From: Reyranella sp. CPCC 100927
Lineage (GTDB): Bacteria; Pseudomonadota; Alphaproteobacteria; Reyranellales; Reyranellaceae
Reading direction: 5' to 3'
Length of the DNA stretch: 64,000 bases
Assembly (NCBI RefSeq): GCF_007859315.1
Contig: NZ_VOHA01000001.1
Coordinates: 744,001-808,000 of the forward strand
The first letter of the stretch is position 1; the number at the start of each line of letters is the position of its first letter. Both the position numbers and the translations under genes were made by a program. Positions 8,983 through 16,980 of this stretch are shown here, piece by piece. The notes under the pieces were generated by a model. The model made no database searches. It had not been told where the DNA came from and worked only from the letters and a program-made list of their open reading frames with translations.

Positions 8983-8999
8983 ATTTCTTCTCAAGAAAT
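8983..8999. promoter_or_regulatory. Inverted repeat in LysR/amidohydrolase intergenic region
   Basis: ATTTCTT-CTC-AAGAAAT, a perfect 7-bp inverted repeat that overlaps the ribosome-binding region of the LysR gene. The position suits autoregulation by the LysR protein, though it does not have the classical T-N11-A form. Confidence 0.4.
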
Positions 9000-9082
9000 C
9001 GACAGTTTCAGTGTGACATCTTTATTGATCGCTGGGAAACCGTCAACATGAGGCATCAAATCAACCTGCGGACTCTGCCGAA

Positions 9083-10504
9083 ATGCCCCAGACCCTGATC
9101 AAAGATGCCTGCATTCTGTCGATGGATCCGCAGATCGGTGATCTCGATCGCGGCGATATCCTGATCGACGGTGATCGCATCGTTGCCGTCGAGAGGAACA
9201 TCACGGCGCCAAACGCAGCGGTCGTGGACGGCAGTGGTCGCCTCGTGATGCCGGGGCTGGTGAATGCGCACATCCATACGTGGGAGTACCAGCTGCGCGG
9301 CATCGGTTCGGACTGGGTGGGCATCCGCGACTACCACGGCAACATGCACAAGAATCTCGCGACCCGGTATCAGGCACGCGACGTCTATCTGGGCAACTTG
9401 CTGGGCGCGTTGAATCAGATCCGCAACGGCACCACGACCATCATGGATTGGTGTCACATCCTGCGCGACGCGGACATGACGGACGCCGCCATCGATGCCC
9501 TTGAGGAGTCCGGCATTCGCGCGGTGTTCGCGCGCGGCACGGTGAAGCCGCCGGAAAAGGCGGGCGAGGTGCCGTACTACAAGAAGCCGTTCCCGCGCGA
9601 GGAGATCCATCGCCTGCGCACCGGCCGGTTCGCATCGGACGATCGCCTGGTCACCCTGGCGATGGCCATCCTGGGCCCGGACTGGGGCGAGTACGATGTT
9701 GCCGCGCATGACATCCGGCTGGCGCGCGAATACGGCCTGATTAATTCGGCCCACACCTATGGCCGCAAGGGCAAGCGCGTGGTCGAGGACGGCATGCCGC
9801 GGCTGGCGAAGGAAGGCCTGTTGGGGCCCGACCACAACATCGCCCACGGCAACTGCTTCTCCGAGGACGAGCTGAAGATCGTTCTCGACGCCGGCTGCAC
9901 CATCACCGCGACCTGCCTCACCGAAGCGCTGAACTACGAACAGCCGGCGATGCTGGGCCGCATGGTGAAGTTCGGTGCCATGCCGTCGCTGGGCACCGAC
10001 TGCGATCCCTACTTCAACAGCTCGATGCTCTGGGTGACGCGGCATGCGTTCCAGGAACAGCGTGCGATGGACAATCGCAGCCTGCGCGAGGCCGGTCAGT
10101 GGCCGGCGGCCACACAGCACGCCACGCGCACACGCGATGCGGTCGCATGGGCCACGATCGGTGGTGCCAAGGCGCTGCGGCTGGATCACAAGATCGGCTC
10201 TCTGACACCGGGCAAGCAGGCCGACCTCATCATGATCGACACGCGCGGCATGAACATCTTCCCGGCGCTGCCCGGTGGCGACCCGGCGCACGTGGTGGTG
10301 ATGTACGCCGAGACCGCCGACATCGAGAACGTCATGATCGCGGGCACGTTCGTGAAGCGCAGCGGCAAGCTGACGTTCCCCGAGGACCGGCTGCAGAAGC
10401 TGCATCAGGACGTCATGGACTCCCGCCTGCGCATGATGGAGGAGGGCAAGTTCGTCTACAAATCAGTCGACAGCGGTCCGCTGCCGGACCGTTACGTCTT
10501 CTGA
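9083..10504 (+). CDS. Amidohydrolase-family metal-dependent hydrolase/deaminase
   Basis: A 473-residue cytoplasmic amidohydrolase of the Atz/Trz and guanine-deaminase type, which hydrolyses C-N bonds in ring or amidine compounds. Metal and catalytic residues are readable: H63 and H65 in NAHIHTWE, H224 in NSAHTYG, H255 in NIAHGNCFSEDEL and D306 in SLGTDCD. The C-terminal beta-sandwich strand KIGSLTPGKQADLIMID completes the fold. It lies divergent to a LysR regulator and 8 bases before a TctC-type binding protein, so the substrate is probably imported and then hydrolysed. A distantly related amidohydrolase at 15599-16936 sits in a neighbouring transport operon. The exact substrate cannot be predicted. 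Confidence 0.9.
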   Translation: MPQTLIKDACILSMDPQIGDLDRGDILIDGDRIVAVERNITAPNAAVVDGSGRLVMPGLVNAHIHTWEYQLRGIGSDWVGIRDYHGNMHKNLATRYQARDVYLGNLLGALNQIRNGTTTIMDWCHILRDADMTDAAIDALEESGIRAVFARGTVKPPEKAGEVPYYKKPFPREEIHRLRTGRFASDDRLVTLAMAILGPDWGEYDVAAHDIRLAREYGLINSAHTYGRKGKRVVEDGMPRLAKEGLLGPDHNIAHGNCFSEDELKIVLDAGCTITATCLTEALNYEQPAMLGRMVKFGAMPSLGTDCDPYFNSSMLWVTRHAFQEQRAMDNRSLREAGQWPAATQHATRTRDAVAWATIGGAKALRLDHKIGSLTPGKQADLIMIDTRGMNIFPALPGGDPAHVVVMYAETADIENVMIAGTFVKRSGKLTFPEDRLQKLHQDVMDSRLRMMEEGKFVYKSVDSGPLPDRYVF

Positions 10505-10512
10505 GCCGCGTC

Positions 10513-11484
10513 ATGAATCGCTGGATCAGACTGGCCTGCTTGGCCGTTCTGGCCGGCGTCCTGGCGACGCCGGCAGTGGCGCAGGGCTATCCCACCAGGC
10601 CCATTCGCATCGTGCACGGTTTCACCGCCGGCGGACCCGTCGATGCCATCGCACGCCTGATCGCCGCGGGTCTCAGCGAACGCCTGGGCCAGCAGGCCTT
10701 CGTGGAAGGCAAGCCCGGCGCCGGTGGAACGCTCGGGGCGCAGGCCGTCGCCCGCAGCGATCCCGACGGATACACACTGTTCCTCATGGCGTCGGGCCAT
10801 GCGACGTCGCCGGGGCTCTACAAGTCATTGCCCTACGATGCGGTCGACGACTTCACCATGATCTCGATGGTGGCCAGCAGTCCGTTTGCGATCATGACCT
10901 TGCCGAAGCCGCCCTACGCCAGCCTCCAGGATCTGGTGCAACGGGCACGGGCCGAGCCCGGCAAGATCGACTTTGCCACCGGTGGCGTCGGCAGCGGCAT
11001 GCATCTGGTGGCGCTGCTGTTGCAATCGCGCGCCGGCATCCAGATGAATCATGTCCCGTACAAGGGCGGCAACACGCCGATGCTGGCGCTGCTGTCGGGT
11101 GAGGTCCCGGTCCTGTTCAGCTCGGTGGCCGGCATGGTGCCGCAGGTTGAGAGCGGCAAGATCCGGATGCTGGCCGTGACCTCCAGGGCGCGCTATCGGC
11201 AGGTACCCGACGTGCCGACGGTGGCCGAGACGCTGCTGCCGGAGTTCGATGCCCTGGCCTGGTATGCGCTCGCCGCACCCCGAAACCTGCCGGCGCCGCT
11301 TCTGGCCAGGCTCAGTGAAACGACACAGGCGATCCTCCAGCGGCCCGATGTCGTCGACAAGATCCGCGCGCAGGGCGCCGAGGTCTGGAGCACCGCACCG
11401 GGCGCGGCACAGGCGTTCCTCGGCAGCGAGGTCGCCCGCTGGACCAAGGTGATCCGCGACGAGAAGATCACGGCACCGGAGTAG
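10513..11484 (+). CDS. TctC/Bug-type periplasmic substrate-binding protein
   Basis: A 323-residue protein of the tripartite tricarboxylate transporter receptor family. A signal peptide is evident: basic MNRWIR, a hydrophobic core LACLAVLAGVLA and cleavage after AVAQG at about residue 26. The mature part starts with YPTRPIRIVHGFTAGGPVD, the usual ligand-loop sequence, and has the second loop HVPYKGG. It starts 8 bases after the amidohydrolase stop, forming one operon. No TctA/TctB membrane genes are nearby, which is normal for the many orphan Bug proteins. It probably delivers the amidohydrolase substrate or another carboxylate. Confidence 0.92.
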   Translation: MNRWIRLACLAVLAGVLATPAVAQGYPTRPIRIVHGFTAGGPVDAIARLIAAGLSERLGQQAFVEGKPGAGGTLGAQAVARSDPDGYTLFLMASGHATSPGLYKSLPYDAVDDFTMISMVASSPFAIMTLPKPPYASLQDLVQRARAEPGKIDFATGGVGSGMHLVALLLQSRAGIQMNHVPYKGGNTPMLALLSGEVPVLFSSVAGMVPQVESGKIRMLAVTSRARYRQVPDVPTVAETLLPEFDALAWYALAAPRNLPAPLLARLSETTQAILQRPDVVDKIRAQGAEVWSTAPGAAQAFLGSEVARWTKVIRDEKITAPE

Positions 11485-11487
11485 TAT

Positions 11488-11676
11488 CCCTTCTCCCCGC
11501 GAAGGCGGGGAGAAGGTGCCCGTTTCGGTACTTCGACGCTTTGCGTCGAAGTACCTGAGGCGGATGAGGGGCTTCACGTCAGTACGAAAATGCCCCGACC
11601 GCTCCTGAAGCGAGCATCGCAGAAGCCCCTCATCCGGCGCTTCGCGCCACCTTCTCCCCGCCTAAGCGGGGAGAAG
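11488..11676. repeat. Inverted pair of REP-like palindromic elements
   Basis: Two copies of one element face each other. The left copy has the CTTCTCCCCGC/GCGGGGAGAAG stem (11490-11514), a perfect 11-bp hairpin TACTTCGACGC-TTT-GCGTCGAAGTA (11529-11553) and GGATGAGGGGCTT (11562-11574). The right copy starts with the complement AAGCCCCTCATCC (11623-11635), then GGCGCTTCGCGCC (11636-11648) and the CTTCTCCCCGC stem (to 11676). The two inner hairpins differ in sequence. The right copy overlaps the 3' end of the DppF gene. Such elements lie between genes in many alphaproteobacteria and may act as a two-way terminator here. Confidence 0.8.
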
Positions 11677-12670
11677 AGGCGACCGCATCGATTCGATGGC
11701 AGGCGGCGTGCCGATCTTGCGATGCCGCCGCCTCGAACGTCGGCATCTGTGTTCGGCAGACGTCGGCAGCCCAGGCGCAGCGTGTGTTGAAGGGACAGCC
11801 GGGTGGCGGGCTCAGCGGACTGGGTGGCTCGGACCGCGGCTGGCGGCGCCGCGCCTGCGATCGAACGGCCTGTGCGCGCGGATCGGCGACCAGGGTCGAA
11901 GCCAGCAGCATCTGCGTGTAGGGATGCGCCGGTGCACTGTACACGGTGTCGGCCGGGCCGGCCTCGACGAGGCGCCCGAGATACAGGACACCGATGCTGT
12001 GGCTGATGTGACGCACCACATCGAGATTGTGGGCGATGAACAGGTAGCTCAAGCCGAACGCATGCTGAAGATCGATTAGCAGATTGATGACCTGGCTCTG
12101 CGTGCTGACGTCCAATGCGCTCACCGGCTCGTCGCAGATGATCAGGCGCGGCCGGACGGCGAGGGCGCGGGCGATCGCCACGCGCTGGCGTTGGCCGCCG
12201 GACAGCTCGTAGGGATAGCGCTCGGCCTGGTACGCGGCCAGGCCGACGCTGTCGAGCACGGTGGCGATCTCGCGCTGGCATTGCTGGTGCGAGACATCAT
12301 GGTGGCGATGGATCGCCTGCCCGATCGTGGTGCCCACGGTCTGGCGCGGGTTGAGCGATGACAGCGGGTCCTGGAAGATCACCTGGACCTCGCGCCGGAA
12401 CGACAAAGGCAGTCGTTCACCGAAGGCACTCACGTCGGTGCCGTCGAAGACGACCCGGCCTCCGGAAGATGGTGTCAGCCCCAGGATGGCGCGGCCGATC
12501 GAGCTTTTCCCCGATCCCGATTCACCGACCAGCCCGAACGTGCGGCCGCGCTCGATCGTGAAGCTGACGTCGCGCACGGCTGCGAGCGTGAGGGCGCCGC
12601 CGAACAGGCCGCGCTTCAGCGGGTAGCTGACCGACAGGTTTTCGACAGCGAGCAGCGGGACGTCGCTCAT
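11630..12670 (-). CDS. Peptide-type ABC transporter ATPase, DppF/OppF type
   Basis: A 346-residue nucleotide-binding subunit that powers import through the adjacent permeases. Walker A is GESGSGKSS (about residues 49-57), the signature is LSGGQRQR, Walker B is [12 protein letters not shown] and the C-terminal oligopeptide domain carries CPFNTRCAWA. It overlaps the upstream DppC-DppD gene by 4 bases and is the last gene of the operon. The last roughly 15 residues (from SSPRLGGEK) are encoded by the palindromic element at 11621-11676, which also supplies the stop codon, so the original C-terminus has been replaced or extended by repeat insertion. Confidence 0.93.
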   Translation of the reverse strand: MSDVPLLAVENLSVSYPLKRGLFGGALTLAAVRDVSFTIERGRTFGLVGESGSGKSSIGRAILGLTPSSGGRVVFDGTDVSAFGERLPLSFRREVQVIFQDPLSSLNPRQTVGTTIGQAIHRHHDVSHQQCQREIATVLDSVGLAAYQAERYPYELSGGQRQRVAIARALAVRPRLIICDEPVSALDVSTQSQVINLLIDLQHAFGLSYLFIAHNLDVVRHISHSIGVLYLGRLVEAGPADTVYSAPAHPYTQMLLASTLVADPRAQAVRSQARRRQPRSEPPSPLSPPPGCPFNTRCAWAADVCRTQMPTFEAAASQDRHAACHRIDAVASSPRLGGEKVARSAG

Positions 12671-14619
12671 CTGGCATCCGTCAAGGTCAGCTCATCCGCT
12701 CGCCGGCAGCGCACGCCGTGGCGCAATATGTTGGGTTCCTGGCGGCAGGCTGCAACGGCGTGAGCGCATCGGGGGTGGAAGCGGCAACCTTGCGGCCACG
12801 CCCAGGCCGGCGGCACGCGACCGGGAATCGTGGCGAGCCGGGAACCGACGCCCTCGCCGCGCGGCATCGCGGCCAGCAGGGCGGCTGTATAAGGATGCCG
12901 CGGGTGGCTGAACGTGGCCTCGACGTTGCCGGTCTCGACCACCTCGCCGCCGTACATCACGGCCAGCCGATCGCACGCATCGGCAACCACGCCCAGGTCA
13001 TGGGTGATCAGCAACACCGACATCGAGAGGCGCTGGCGCAGGTCCATCAGCAGATCCAGCACCTGCGCCTGGATGGTGACGTCGAGGGCCGTCGTCGGCT
13101 CGTCAGCGATCAGCAGCTCCGGTTCGCACGCCAGCGCGCCGGCGATCACCACCCGCTGGGCCATGCCGCCGGAGAACTGGTGCGGATAGTCCTGGAGCCG
13201 GCGATGCGGGTCGGGCACGCCGACCAACGCCAGCAGCTCGGCGGCGCGCGCCAGCGCCTGCCGGCGGCCAAGGCCGGTGTGGGCGCGCACCGCATCGCTG
13301 ATCTGACGTCCCACGGTGTGCACCGGCGATAGCGCCGCCATCGGTTCCTGGAAGACCATGCCGACGCGACGGCCCCGTACCTGTCGCATTGCATCGTCGT
13401 CCAGGCCGGCGAGCTCGGTACCGGCGAGCCGGATCGATCCCGCGGCGATGCTGACGGCCGGCGGCAGCAGGCCCATGACAGCCAGCGCAGTCATTGACTT
13501 GCCGCAGCCTGACTCGCCCACCAGGCCCAGTGTCTCGCCGCGCATCACGTGGAAAGAGACGTCGCTCAGCAGTTCGGCCGAGCCGCCGCCCGGACGCGGC
13601 GCAGCGACGGTGAGACCGCTGACCGCGAGCAATGCGTCAGCCGGTGCCTCCGGCCGGTGTACCGACGTCGGCGACACCGCGAAGGGAGCAACGGTGCGTC
13701 GGCTTATGCTGCTCTCAGCCGTGGCGCCCGTGGGCAGCGTGGCGTCCCGCAGCGAATCGCCCAGCAGGTTGAAGGCGAGTACGCTCAGCGTGATGGCAAG
13801 GCCGGGGAAGATCGGCAGCAGCGGCTGCTGGCTCTGGAACTGGCGGGCGGTCTCGAGCATGGCGCCCCAACTGACCTGGGTGCTGTCGATACCGACGCCC
13901 AGGAAGCTCAGCATGGCCTCGATCAGCAGGGCGGTTCCCAGGGCGATCGAGGCTTGTACGATCAGCGGCGGCGAGATGTTGGGCAGGATCTGCCGCAGCA
14001 TGATCGACAGCGTCCGCAGGCCCAGTACGCGCGCCGCATCGACATAGAGCTGTTCCTTTTCGGCGAGCACCACGGCGCGGGTGATGCGCATGAAGCTGAC
14101 CGAGAAGATCACGCCCACCGCCAGCATCGCATTGCCCAGCCCCTTGCCCAGCACGCCGATCAAGGCCAGGGCCAGCAGGACGGCGGGGATGGATTGCATG
14201 ACGTCGGCAACCCGCATGGCGATGCGATCGAACCAGCCGCCGAGATAGCCGACGACAAGGCCGGTGGTGATGCCCACGACAGCGCCGAAGCTCACGCTCT
14301 GGAACGAGGCCAGCAGGGCCGTGCGCGCGCCGAAGATCAGGCGTGAGAGCGTATCGCGCCCCAGATCGTCCGTGCCCAGCCAGTGTACCGCGCTGGGCCC
14401 TTGCAGCCGAAGCTTGATGTCGGGGTGGAACGGATCGTAAGGCGCGACGAGGGGCGCGCCGATCGCCAGAACGAACAGCAGCACCAGATAGGCGATGCAG
14501 GTCAGCGACAGCGGTCGTCGTGCCAGGCGCTGCCACAGGCGGGTGTGCGAACGGACATCGCTCTCGGGTTCAACCACGGCAGCGTCGGACCTTTCGTCGG
14601 CGATGGTTCCCGCGCTCAT
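12667..14619 (-). CDS. Fused ABC permease-ATPase (DppC-DppD)
   Basis: A 650-residue fusion. Residues 1 to about 310 are a DppC-like permease: a first membrane helix near 35-60, the LGTDDLGRD segment near 78-86, then a cluster of helices with the coupling loop AARVLGLRTLSIMLRQILPN. Residues from about 345 are a DppD ATPase: Walker [10 protein letters not shown], signature FSGGMAQR, Walker [13 protein letters not shown] and the C-terminal CRFHPRC segment. No stop or frameshift separates the parts. Fused permease/ATPase subunits are known in this family but are much rarer than separate genes. The start at 14619 overlaps the DppB stop by 4 bases, and its end overlaps DppF by 4 bases. The first 28 residues are a hydrophilic extension. 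Confidence 0.93.
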   Translation of the reverse strand: MSAGTIADERSDAAVVEPESDVRSHTRLWQRLARRPLSLTCIAYLVLLFVLAIGAPLVAPYDPFHPDIKLRLQGPSAVHWLGTDDLGRDTLSRLIFGARTALLASFQSVSFGAVVGITTGLVVGYLGGWFDRIAMRVADVMQSIPAVLLALALIGVLGKGLGNAMLAVGVIFSVSFMRITRAVVLAEKEQLYVDAARVLGLRTLSIMLRQILPNISPPLIVQASIALGTALLIEAMLSFLGVGIDSTQVSWGAMLETARQFQSQQPLLPIFPGLAITLSVLAFNLLGDSLRDATLPTGATAESSISRRTVAPFAVSPTSVHRPEAPADALLAVSGLTVAAPRPGGGSAELLSDVSFHVMRGETLGLVGESGCGKSMTALAVMGLLPPAVSIAAGSIRLAGTELAGLDDDAMRQVRGRRVGMVFQEPMAALSPVHTVGRQISDAVRAHTGLGRRQALARAAELLALVGVPDPHRRLQDYPHQFSGGMAQRVVIAGALACEPELLIADEPTTALDVTIQAQVLDLLMDLRQRLSMSVLLITHDLGVVADACDRLAVMYGGEVVETGNVEATFSHPRHPYTAALLAAMPRGEGVGSRLATIPGRVPPAWAWPQGCRFHPRCAHAVAACRQEPNILRHGVRCRRADELTLTDAR

Positions 14620-15560
14620 TGCGGACGCACCTTGGGATTGATCACGCCGTAGGCGATGTCGGTCAGCAGGTTGACGACCAGCACCACGAAGGCGACGACG
14701 ACCACGGTGCCCTGCAATACGGGGAAGTCCGCCCGCACGACGCTGTCGATCAGCAGCGTTCCCAGGCCGGGAATGGCGAAGATCCGCTCGATGACGAAGC
14801 TGACGCCGACCAGCACCGACATCTGGATGGCGATGACGCTGAGCACCGGGACCAGCGCGTTCTTGGTGGCGTACAGCAGGACGATCCGTCGCTGCGGCAG
14901 GCCACGGGCGCGCAGGGCCTGGATATAGCGCGCATGCAGCACCTCGATCATGGCGCTGCGGGTCTGGCGGGCGATGACGGCCGCCGTGTGGATGCCCAGG
15001 GCGATGGCCGGCAGCACCAGGCCCCAGGCCCACAGCAGCGGGCTCTCGGCAAAGGGCGTGTAGCCGATGACCTGGAACCAGCGCAGCGTCACGGCGAACA
15101 CCAGTGACAGCAGCAGGGCAAGCCAGATGCTGGGCACGGCCAGGCCCGTGGATACCACGATGGTCAGCAGGCGATCCCAGCGCGAGCCGTGGCGCAAAGC
15201 GCCCGCAATGCCGACCGGGATTCCGACGACCAGCGCGAACAGCATGCCGGCGAGCGCCAGCGACAGCGTGACGCCGAAGCGATCGCTGATCGACTCGGCC
15301 ACCGGCAGGTTCGTGTAGAGGGAATTGCCGAGGTCGCCCTGCAGGGCCGACCCGACCCAGCCGAGGAACTGGTCGGCCAGCGGCCGGTCGAGGCCGAGCC
15401 GGTGTGCGTATTCCGCCCGGTCTTCGTTCGATGCGCTCTGGCCCAGGATCTGGGCCACGGGGTCGGTGGCGGTGAGTCGGACCAGCAGGAAAGTGAACAG
15501 CGAAACGAAGAACAGCATGGGCACCACGGACAGCAGCCGGGTCAGCAACAGCCGTCTCAT
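14616..15560 (-). CDS. Peptide-type ABC transporter permease, DppB type
   Basis: A 314-residue inner-membrane permease. The first helix (MRRLLLTRLLSVVPMLFFVS) with the following FLLVRLTATDPV is typical of DppB, as is the coupling segment YIQALRARGLPQRRI and the C-terminal ADIAYG-like ending (TDIAYGVINPKVRPQ). It pairs with the DppC half of the next gene to form the channel. It lies 38 bases after the amidohydrolase of the same operon and overlaps the fusion gene by 4 bases. Confidence 0.93.
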   Translation of the reverse strand: MRRLLLTRLLSVVPMLFFVSLFTFLLVRLTATDPVAQILGQSASNEDRAEYAHRLGLDRPLADQFLGWVGSALQGDLGNSLYTNLPVAESISDRFGVTLSLALAGMLFALVVGIPVGIAGALRHGSRWDRLLTIVVSTGLAVPSIWLALLLSLVFAVTLRWFQVIGYTPFAESPLLWAWGLVLPAIALGIHTAAVIARQTRSAMIEVLHARYIQALRARGLPQRRIVLLYATKNALVPVLSVIAIQMSVLVGVSFVIERIFAIPGLGTLLIDSVVRADFPVLQGTVVVVAFVVLVVNLLTDIAYGVINPKVRPQ

Positions 15561-15598
15561 GGGTGTTTTTCCCTCCCGTGCTGGCCTGACGGTCGGAC

Positions 15599-16936
15599 TC
15601 AGTGGGTGGCCATGACCCGCTCCCGCACGCGCCGCGTCGCGGCGGTGGCGGTTGTAGGGTCGAGATCCGTCAAACGACCAGCGCGCTTGCGCACGGCGCC
15701 GTTGACGATGACGGTATCGACATCGGCAACCGTGCTCTGCAGCACCACGTGTGCGGCCGGATCACCCAGCGACAGGCCGTAGGGCCCGGTGTGCAGCAGC
15801 ACGACGTCGGCCAGGCAGCCGGGTGCAAGGCGTCCCAGCGTGTCGCCCAGGCCCACGGCGCGGGCCGCGTTCACCGTCACGTATTCGAGCATGTGCCGCG
15901 GCTCGACATGCGGCGTGCCGGGATGGCGTTCGAGCGGCCAGCGTCCGGTCTGCCGCTCGACCGTGGCCTCCTCGGCGCGCATCACCGAGAAGGTGAGCCG
16001 CATCTGGGCCAGGACGTCGAGCGCCACGCGCGACGGCACGTCCACGCCCAGGCTGGGGGTCACGCCCGCCCGGTGCGCGCGACCGATGATGCTCATCGAA
16101 CGCCCGCCGCCGAACTCGCCTTCTGGCGTGAAGGAGATCCCGCCACCGCAAGCGGCAACCAGCGCCAGCTCGTCATCGGTGGCGAGGTTGGCGTGCACCG
16201 GCACGATGTCGCCGTCCAGCAGCTTGGCCTCGTGCAGCGCCCGGATCTGCCCCGGCGGATTCTGATGGAAGGTCATGGGCAGGCCGAGTGCGCGCCCGGC
16301 CTCGATCTCGTTCGCCACCAGCTTCATGCCGGCATATTCCGGCGAACTGAGTGCTAATCCCAGCCGCACCAGCGGCGAGGCATGCTCGCTGACCTGGCGG
16401 TGCAGGCTGCGCACCTGCTCCAGGCGCCAGGGTTGATCGGCCTCCAGCGACGCGAAACGCCCCAGCATGCCATAGGCGAACAGGACGCGCTGGCCGGTAT
16501 CCCAGTGCGCCCGCAGTGCCTGCTCGGCGTGTCCCGGCGTCATGACGTTGTGGCAGAAATCGAGAACGGTGGTGATGCCCTTGTCGAGCATCTCGATGCC
16601 CGCCGCGAGTGTCGCGTCGTACATGTCGACGGCGGTGAAGCGCTCACGCAGCGGGAAGACGTGCTTGCTGTAGTCCGCCATGCCCCACAGGCCGGCGCCG
16701 GCGCCCTTGAGCGGGCACTGCCACATGTGGGTGTGCGAATCGATCAGTCCGGGAATCACCAGCATGCCGCTGGCGTCGATGACGTCGGCGTCTGTGGCGT
16801 CGAGTCGCGGTCCAACGGCGCTGATGCGGTCCTGCTCGATGAGCACGTCACCCGTATCGAGATCACCGAGGGCAGGGTCCATGGTCAGGACGAGTCCACC
16901 TTTGATCAGCAGCGGGCGGTGCGAGGCTTGGGGCAC
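15599..16936 (-). CDS. Amidohydrolase-family hydrolase/deaminase in transport operon
   Basis: A 445-residue amidohydrolase. Metal ligands are H68 and H70 in DSHTHMW, H224 in TFHQNPPGQ, H248 in VPVHANLATDDEL and D299 in SLGVDVPSR. Its layout resembles the enzyme at 9083-10504: both begin MPQ and share the segments 'DP.(I/L)GDLD.GD' and 'LDKGITT/IRNGTTT', so they are paralogues of moderate similarity. It lies between a DppA-type binding protein and DppB in one operon, so it probably acts on the imported compound in the cytoplasm. The GTG start at 16936 follows GGGAG at 6 bases. The substrate is unknown; a lactam, cyclic amidine or aminated ring is plausible. Confidence 0.9.
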   Translation of the reverse strand: MPQASHRPLLIKGGLVLTMDPALGDLDTGDVLIEQDRISAVGPRLDATDADVIDASGMLVIPGLIDSHTHMWQCPLKGAGAGLWGMADYSKHVFPLRERFTAVDMYDATLAAGIEMLDKGITTVLDFCHNVMTPGHAEQALRAHWDTGQRVLFAYGMLGRFASLEADQPWRLEQVRSLHRQVSEHASPLVRLGLALSSPEYAGMKLVANEIEAGRALGLPMTFHQNPPGQIRALHEAKLLDGDIVPVHANLATDDELALVAACGGGISFTPEGEFGGGRSMSIIGRAHRAGVTPSLGVDVPSRVALDVLAQMRLTFSVMRAEEATVERQTGRWPLERHPGTPHVEPRHMLEYVTVNAARAVGLGDTLGRLAPGCLADVVLLHTGPYGLSLGDPAAHVVLQSTVADVDTVIVNGAVRKRAGRLTDLDPTTATAATRRVRERVMATH

Positions 16937-16980
16937 GACGAACTCCCATCATCAAAAGAAGGATGGCGCGCAAAACGGCG

